NCBI GenBank assembly: GCA_037039925.1
Contig: JAXRKP010000379.1
Location: 202,501 to 266,500 of the forward strand
DNA: 64,000 nucleotides
Direction: 5' to 3'
Origin: Doris montereyensis
Lineage: Eukaryota > Mollusca > Gastropoda > Nudibranchia > Dorididae
Shown: positions 57,583 to 64,000 of the stretch, in pieces
Layout: the number at the start of each line of letters is the position of its first letter
Position numbering within the stretch: position 1 is the stretch's first letter
Notes under the pieces: model-generated
Databases searched by the model: none
Told to the model about the DNA's origin: nothing
Seen by the model: the letters and a program-made list of their open reading frames with translations, nothing else
Position numbers and translations under genes: made by a program

Positions 57583-59080
57583 AAAAGAAAAAGAACACAA
57601 AGAAGACAGAAGAGGATGAGAAAGAGGCAAACAGCACTGCAAACGGAAAAGTATGATCAACATTACATGTCACAGACAAATTAACAAGACACTAAAAATA
57701 TCTACAGAGAAACTATCTGTACACTTTACATGTACATATCATTATCAAGCCACTCTACAAATCATAGAACAAAGTCATTTTATTAGGTTTCAAAGGAAAT
57801 TTTATTTTATAATATTATTACATGGAATGAAGATCTTCCATGTAGATCTGTCTATTGCAATAAGTAAAGGATAAAAAACCCCGTGGAAATTCTGGAATTT
57901 TCATTCCATTACCAAGCCATAAACATTTGCATTGGGATTTGCAATAACTTACAAAAAGCCATTAAAAAAAAAGTCATTCATATAAATACATAGCTGCCAA
58001 TTTTTCAAATTGAAAAACAGACTGATCGCGCAAACTAAATCAAACTTGCATGACAGCCTGTAATATTCAAGAAAATATAATTAATTCAAATTGAATTAAC
58101 TCCCTTTAATGGAAATAACAAAAAAAAATCTGCCTATCGCTGACCTTTCTGGCAAAGTGCAGTGGTAGTTTTGGGAACAGAATGGCATCTCCTGACGTAC
58201 ACCACAATCTGAGTATCCGCCGTTCACTTACGATTTCATTGAAAAAAAAAATACTGCTTACCCTTATCATATACGTACTTTTCATGGTAAAAACAGGCGT
58301 ACAAATAAATTGTAAAAAACCCACACTTAACAGATCTACTGGTTGGCAGGTGTATATAAATACTGTTGCTAAAGAAAGCATTACAAAAACATATTAATAT
58401 TAACATTGCATTAGCTGCCCTAAACTTGGATTAGATTGAAGAATTGTTATAGTTTTATGTGCGTTTATTAAGGCACAGGCATTTATTAGGAAAAATACGT
58501 TTTGTACCTATTGGTTGGCAGCTATGCTAACTGCTACAATAAAAGGAAATGGAACATAATAGTACATGATCTCAAAGTCCCCCACCTCCCTCATAAAAAA
58601 AGAAAAAAAAGAAAGGACAAGCCAAATCAACAACTCTTCAGAGGGGGTAATATAGTTTCTTCACTAAATAAGGCTATGCCAAGATTATCAAATAGCATGG
58701 TCAACATCTGCTTGAACGCCTGTAACACAGTCACTGCCGGGCACTTTCGGTTCAGACGATAATTGTTTTAAAATCACCGTAAATTAACCGTTTGAGGTAA
58801 ATACAGATTCTAAAGGCGTTCTCATCAGTAAGAAAGAAAAAAAGAATTATCCAGATAATTTTAGCCGTTTCTGCATATTCAAATAACCTATCTGAAAATA
58901 AATCAGCATCAATCTCACGTCTAATATAGCATCTGAAATTTGCATCAATCACACTTTTAATAAACTGACTGGGACCCACACCATTCACCCCATATAAATT
59001 ACCGACTTGCTTGACTAAAATCAAATTACATCAATGTAAAAAACAGTTTACTATCATTCACTTTCTATTCATCCAATGAC
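57583..59080. other. Downstream of DDB2, AT-rich
   Basis: No named repeat. A minus-strand frame at 58752-59024 includes GVNGVGPSQFIKSVIDANF and RREIDADLFSDRLFEYAE, which looks more protein-like than its surroundings. I do not recognise it. Confidence 0.35.
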
Positions 59081-59742
59081 TTAACCTAAAAAGCCTGGCA
59101 AAGAAACCGGGTCTCCCCGCCTTGGAGCAGCTTCCTCTCTACTGGGTCGTTGTCCGTCTTCCGCAGGTTCCTGCTCCTCTTCTTGTCCAGACGCTTGTCT
59201 CTCTTCCATCTGTATTTCCTCTCTCCTTGCCCCAGTCTGTGCGGATGGAGGGGCAGTCACAACGGCCGATCTTGCTGCACCAGATTGAATTTCTCCCGTC
59301 ATCCCTCTCTGCTGGCAACTGACACTCCGGGAGGGGGAGCACTTGTCTCCCTTGGCTGTGTGCTAGTGTCCGTCCTCGCTCGTGACTGTGAAGTTTGGGG
59401 AGTGTGTCTTATACGCAACCTCCCACCTCCAATGTGTTGTACAAATTGTGGTTCAAATTCCCGTTGCACTAAATTTTGAGGACGTTCTCTCGAAAGGAAA
59501 GTTCCGTCTTCATCGTGGTCTATAAACTGTGTCGCAAATTCCCTCTTCCACTGTGGTTTGTGTCTCAACCTTGTCCAGCTTCTTGTTTCTCTTCTTTTTG
59601 CGCTCAATGCTGTTGTCCCGTCCCCGCATTTTTACAGTGTCGCACACTTTTTTCCGAGATTTTTGAAAGTTTTCCAGCTGGGACTTACTCAGTTCACGCA
59701 GGTCAAAGGTGGGTTCAGTGTTCCACAGAGTAACATTGTAAC
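59081..59742 (-). CDS. DDB2: DDB2-like terminal exon with long polar C-terminal extension (frames broken)
   Basis: The exon starts YNVTLWNTEPTFDLRELSKS, closing the WD40 domain, then continues as a Lys/Arg-rich stretch (RKKVCDTVKMRGRDN). In that frame it stops at about 59516. A second frame stays open from 59607 to 59299 (QWKREFATQFIDHDEDGTF) and a third from 59302 to 59081 (GARREEIQMEERQASGQEEE). Given run-length errors in the neighbouring genes, one protein with a polar tail of up to about 220 residues is plausible, but the true stop is unknown. Vertebrate DDB2 ends soon after this blade. Confidence 0.65.
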
Positions 59743-60375
59743 CTGGGATGAAAAGATAAGCGTTATTTACTATGCAAAGGATTCACGGCAGGATGAGATG
59801 AAACCATTCAACAAAGTTTTGCTGTACTAATGAAACTAGTCGACCCATGGATGCCAGCCCACAGTCATTGAACACAAAAGCAAAGAGATTTCTCAACTTA
59901 TCCGCTCTGAGTTTTTAATATTCCACATGGTTCAACGAAATGACGGAATGTTTTTTTATTAAGTCCATGAAAATATTTATGTAGATAAAATAACTTCCCT
60001 GGTGGTTTTGAATATATGCCCTTCATACATTCTGTACTTCATAATCATTGTTTTTAGAATTTACGGAGGTCTATCGTGATCACAGGCCGACCCTACTTTC
60101 ATTATTGATGAAATGAAAGGTCCTTACAGTATTGCATTGAAGGTTCAGAAAAAAGCACCCCCCCTTCCCCCACCACATCTGAAAGCAACAACAAAATAAA
60201 TTTAAAAAAAAATCCTAATCAATCACACAAAGCAAATGCCACAGGGCTCTTTGACTTCAATATCTTCATGTCAGTGTCAGCCTTTTACTTTACATTTGCT
60301 ACCTTCTATGTAAACATATTACGCATAGCTTACATGTTATTGTTATTGGGTGGTTTGTCTATTCTGAAATGGGAC
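59743..60375. other. Last DDB2 intron, distal part
   Basis: AT-rich unique sequence; nothing recognised apart from the SINE-A that follows. Confidence 0.5.
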
Positions 60376-60648
60376 ACAATTCTGTGGTCCAGAGGCAAGG
60401 TGTTGGCATCTCAACGAAAAGGTTGTGGGTTCGTGCCAGACAGACAGTTGGAAATTTTCTCCAGATAGGCAGGCACCCAGTCCCATAAGAGATGTCAATC
60501 AAATGAGATTCCCGGGTGCAGATCATATCATTCTGTGCTTGTTAAAGATCCCTTGGCTGTTAACAAGTCAGTCCAGGCAAAATTTTAAAATCCCAACAAA
60601 AACCCCAAGACCACCTTAGTTGTGGATGTGGTAAAATCAAATTTAAAA
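60376..60648 (+). mobile_element. SINE-A copy in DDB2 intron
   Basis: Nearly full length, with head TGTGGTCCAGAGGCAAGG, core TTGTTAAAGATCCCTTGG and tail GGTAAAATCAAATTTAAA. Confidence 0.75.
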
Positions 60649-60703
60649 AAAAACAATTCTGAGACGGGAAGAAGATTCACATCATAGAATTCTCACATGG
60701 TAA

Positions 60704-60950
<247 letters not shown>

Positions 60951-60957
60951 TACATAC

Positions 60958-61003
60958 CCATGGCTATGGCAAGCTTATCCCCATCCATGTTCACTTTATT
61001 CAG
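60958..61003 (-). CDS. DDB2: DDB2-like WD40 exon: LNKVNMDGDKLAIAMG
   Basis: This 46-nt exon reads LNKVNMDGDKLAIAMG and ends in phase 1, joining the next exon as GYNVTLW. The LN--N--GD-LA-AMG pattern is the start of the last DDB2 blade. Acceptor CATTTTCAG, donor ATGG|GTATGT. The intron runs directly into a 240-bp CT repeat eight bases after the exon. Confidence 0.85.
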
Positions 61004-61079
61004 CTGAAAATGTAAAAAAAAAATATTTCTTGGTTTAATAATCATCGATACAAAAATGAAAATTACCAGTACAGTGCTA

Positions 61080-61155
61080 AAGTGGGGCAAGGGGCATGTC
61101 GGAAGTGATGAAAAATGACATGAAACAACATTGAAGCCCCATAGGAACAGACAAA
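61080..61155 (-). mobile_element. SINE-D tail fragment in DDB2 intron
   Basis: GGGGCATGTCGGAAGTGATG and GAAGCCCCATAGGAACAGAC are the SINE-D tail on the minus strand, followed by an AAT-rich stretch. Confidence 0.55.
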
Positions 61156-61516
61156 CATTTAATAATAACAATAAAAATAATAATATTAATAATACTACTA
61201 CTACTGCTAATAAAAACAATAATAATAATTCAATGCATCAAACGCACGCTTCCACTCACACAGTCGTCAGGCGCTTTAAAATAGTAAATGACAATAAAAC
61301 GGTACACATTAAAATGTTACAAATACAATTTTACAAATAATGAAAGCAATTATTCAGTTTTTAAAAAATATATATATTCTGATACAGATACAAGGAATAG
61401 TTTATTTTTGGAAAGTAGGTGTGAATAATTCAGTTTTAAATTTTCATATGAAGAGCTGTATTTGATTGTGAAATTGGTTTTGTTCCATAAGATTGGGGCA
61501 CAGGTTGAAAACTCAC

Positions 61517-61675
61517 ACAGGGAATCCCATCGAACAACGTGTCTTTTGACTCGCCAAGCTTACTGCCACTAGCAGCATCGAACATGTCAATACACCTGAA
61601 GTATTCATAGTTGGGATGCTTTAAGTCAGGATGACGCCCACACATGATGATATCTCTGAAAGGATGCCAGCTTGC
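61517..61675 (-). CDS. DDB2: DDB2-like WD40 exon: ASWHPFRD...GRHPD
   Basis: This encodes ASWHPFRDIIMCGRHPD, then YFRCIDMFDAASGSKLGES and DTLFDGIPC, uninterrupted. The order W-HP...GR-PD...R-ID-FD--SG matches the penultimate blade of DDB2, the damage-recognition subunit of the UV-DDB/CUL4 ubiquitin ligase in nucleotide-excision repair. Acceptor TTGTGTTCCAG; donor CCCTGT|GTGAGT. Upstream exons were not found and probably lie to the right of the window. Confidence 0.85.
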
Positions 61676-61696
61676 CTGGAACACAAGAAACAAAAG

Positions 61697-61790
61697 AATA
61701 ATAATAATAATGTATTTGTGTGGCGCCTGGCTATCCACTATAAAAGTGCTAAGCAGCGCTTTACAATAACTTGAAGACAGTAGTCACAGA
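61697..61790. mobile_element. LINE/SINE 3'-end fragment with AAT tail
   Basis: AATAATAATAATAATG is followed by TGTGGCGCCTGGCTATCCAC and AGCAGCGCTTTACAATA. It resembles the 3' end of the LINE at 39317 (ATGGCGCC...GCGCACTACAA). It is 22 bases upstream of the DDB2 exon acceptor. Confidence 0.5.
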
Positions 61791-61894
61791 AAAACAATCT
61801 CAGAGCATCGGAACAATAAGCATCGAAATGTTGACATTTAAGACAAGGTATATTATCCTATAACACAATAATGTCTCATTCTTTAAAGGCCTCA

Positions 61895-62640
61895 TATTAA
61901 CACTGCCATACTGCATCCCAATGTTAACACACTGCCATCCTGCATCCCAATGTTAACACACTGCCATATGCATCCCAATGTTAACACACTGCCATCCTGT
62001 GTCCCAATGTTAACACACCATCCTGCATCCCTGTTAACACTGCATCCTCCCAATGTTAACACACTGCCATCCTGCATCCCAATGTTAACAACACACTGCC
62101 ATCCTGCATCCAATGTTAACACACTGCCATCCTGCATCCCAATGTTAACACACTGCCATCCTGCATCCCAATGTTAACACACTGCCATCCTGCATCCTAA
62201 TGTTAACACACTGCCATACTGCATCCCATCCCAATGTTAACACACTGCCCATCCCAATGTTAACACACTGCCATCCTAATGTTAACACACTGCCATACTG
62301 CATCCCAATGTTAACAACACACTGCCATCCTGCATCCTAATGTTAACACACTGCCATACTGCATCCTAATGTTAACACACTGCCATCCTGCATCCCAATG
62401 TTAACAACACACTGCCATCCTGCATCCCAATGTTAACACACTGCCATCCTGCATCCCAATGTTAACACACTGCCATCCTAATGTTAACACATGCCATACT
62501 GCATCCCAATGTAACACACTGCCATCCTGCATCCCAATGTTAACACACTGCCATCCTGCATCCCAATGTTACTGCCATCCTGCATCCTAATGTTAACACT
62601 GCCATCCTGCATCCTAATGTTAACACACTGCTATCCTGCA
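61895..62640. repeat. 29-bp minisatellite
   Basis: About 26 copies containing AATGTTAACACACTGCCATC and CTGCATCCC. Confidence 0.92.
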
Positions 62641-62644
62641 TCCC

Positions 62645-62758
62645 TTGGTTTCATTGCCCTTTTACCCCCCCCCCCAACGTAAGCTTGGGTGGAATCGAAG
62701 AGGAAGCAGCAAGAGAAAAAGACAACAGAAGAGATAAACGAGAGAAGGAGGCCCTACA
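62645..62758 (-). mobile_element. Element F copy 11 (diverged)
   Basis: GGGTGGAATCGAAGAGGAAG and CAGCAAGAGAAAAAGACAAC, with GAAGGAGGCCCTACATCTTG, resemble F. It follows the 29-bp array at 61895-62640. Confidence 0.45.
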
Positions 62759-63112
62759 TCTTGATAAATACAAAAAATGGATTAAAAAATGATGCTGTAA
62801 GTCTTTTTGAAACACTAAATGGCAATCTGTTCATTATCGGTGCTCTCTGGTACTAGGGATTTATCAGCATGGTGATCTATCCCTCATGCAGTCCCTTAAG
62901 ATTTCTTAAAAATGTGACATGATTTTGTGTTACAAGTCTTCTAAGAGTCACCACAGTTTTATTTATATATTTATTTGTAAAACTGTTTTCACCAGTCTGT
63001 AGATTTTAAAATTCCCCTTTAGACAGTGTATTGGTATGTAATGCTGTGTTGTTTATGAAAACACTATTTCATCTTTAAAAACGTATACTTCTTTTAGTCT
63101 TGAGTACATATA

Positions 63113-63240
63113 CAGTAGTGACCGCCTAAATGGCCGCAATCTCAGCGAAACCGATTTTTTTCTATATAAATTGACCCTCTAAATGCCCGTTTGAAAACCA
63201 AGATTTTTGCCTAAATGCCCAGTCTCAACAACTGCAGGTA
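63113..63240. mobile_element. Left end of a third pogo-like element
   Basis: TA followed by CAGTAGTGACCGCCTAAATG resembles the termini at 44492 and 42030. Inner repeats of TAAATGCCC or TAAATGGCC occur at 63125, 63180 and 63210, as in the other two elements. No matching right end is found before 64000, so the element probably continues beyond the window or is truncated. Confidence 0.45.
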
Positions 63241-64000
63241 TCTTTTTTCTCCAAAGTATCATAAAATACGTCCGTAGTTGATTAAATATTCTTTATTACA
63301 CATGTAATCCGATCGCTAATCTAATAGGGCATACGCCTGTCAACAATGTGCCATGCATTACAACCACCCTTCATTACCTCTCCACCGTAGAACACAATGT
63401 ACTAAACGTTGACCAATCTTCTCTTCATAACTCCACCCAATGTGCAGCACATCCTTTGTCCCATTGGATCACTGGTTCGTCATCGGGCAATTAGAAATGA
63501 ACAGTCTTCCGGACTCCGCCCACATCTCTTCCTTGATGTTGTAAGTGGCATGCAATCACCTGGCGTCTTGAGACTGGACGCTCATCGCGATCGTAGGACA
63601 AGGTGTGAACAGTTTTATTGCCGTATTCAACGTGACTACGGGTCTTTGTGGCGAGAGACGGTCAACCCATCTGCGCCCACTACCTCAGCGTTAAAGAACG
63701 TAATGGTTTCAGGTTTCCCTTTCTCGCATTAAATTTTTCGTACAGCTGATGACTTTTCCAAAAACAAACGATCTGGCTATGAATCTGAATCTTTATCCTT
63801 GTCTGTCTGTTGTCTTAATTTTAACATGAGGATTATGAATCGACGGAGTTGTAAGATTCGTGCTGATTTATTCACACATTGGTCCCATTGGATGATGCTT
63901 TTCTTTACCCAGTTTTTCTCATCCAAATTTGTATAATTATTTAAGTCCTAGGTCTCGTGATTAAATAAGTTACGTGATTATAGTGTGGGTTATGCCAGTT
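63241..64000. other. Right edge, possibly inside a pogo-like element
   Basis: A plus-strand frame at 63409-63732 (107 codons) has no recognisable domain; no pogo transposase motif was seen. Somewhat less AT-rich than the surroundings. Confidence 0.35.

Noticed and set aside
63409..63732. 107-codon frame as a gene
   Set aside because: No domain, no splice context and a position next to a transposon end; noted only as unrecognised.

Overview
The window is nuclear DNA from an animal with large introns and many repeats. It is most likely a lophotrochozoan, and a mollusc (perhaps a gastropod) is my best guess. Three things point that way: intron-rich metazoan genes on an AT-rich background, several tRNA-headed SINE families whose core contains GTGCACGTTAAAGATCC (which I recall from marine mollusc genomes), and decayed LINEs. 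By my own boundaries, roughly a quarter of the window is tandem repeat.

Three protein-coding genes are supported. (1) On the + strand, 574-5393, are the last four exons of a gene whose C-terminus (Cys/His motif, GWCR, KWH-AYYGT, PGSYKV, WVTKERG) looks like the end of NEURL4; the name is tentative. (2) On the - strand, 49866 down to about 23259, is an apparently complete PIGA gene, the catalytic subunit of GPI-GlcNAc transferase, in about 12 coding exons over 26 kb. Exon order, splice sites and intron phases largely agree, including a 20-nt first coding exon. (3) On the - strand, 61675 down to 59081, are the last exons of a DDB2-like WD40 gene, with a C-terminal extension. The NEURL4-like gene and PIGA converge. 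DDB2 and PIGA lie in tandem.

The coding exons of all three genes carry reading-frame breaks. Most are a run of identical bases one or two too short or too long, while splice sites and protein motifs are intact. I read this mainly as consensus error in a long-read assembly rather than as three pseudogenes.

Layout: 0-5.4 kb NEURL4-like exons with SINEs and a minisatellite that begins at a splice donor; 5.4-23 kb gene-free, with SINE copies and large arrays (9.4-10.6, 14.4-15.0, 16.6-19.2, 19.8-20.7, 21.6-23.2 kb); 23.3-49.9 kb PIGA, with introns full of minisatellites, SINEs, LINE fragments and pogo-like elements; 49.9-59 kb intergenic, with a decayed LINE (50.4-53.1), a DDE transposase fragment, a TIR element holding a LINE fragment, and SINEs; 59-61.7 kb DDB2 exons; 61.9-64 kb a 29-bp array and one end of a pogo-like element.

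The most interesting pattern is that several minisatellites can be traced to the ends or bodies of transposable elements. One is an amplified LINE 3' end, one lies inside a LINE ORF, one grows from a SINE tail, and a short dispersed element (called F here) repeatedly abuts unrelated arrays at the same end. Family letters (SINE-A, -B, -C, -D, -E, F, G) are my own labels, and all homology calls are by eye.
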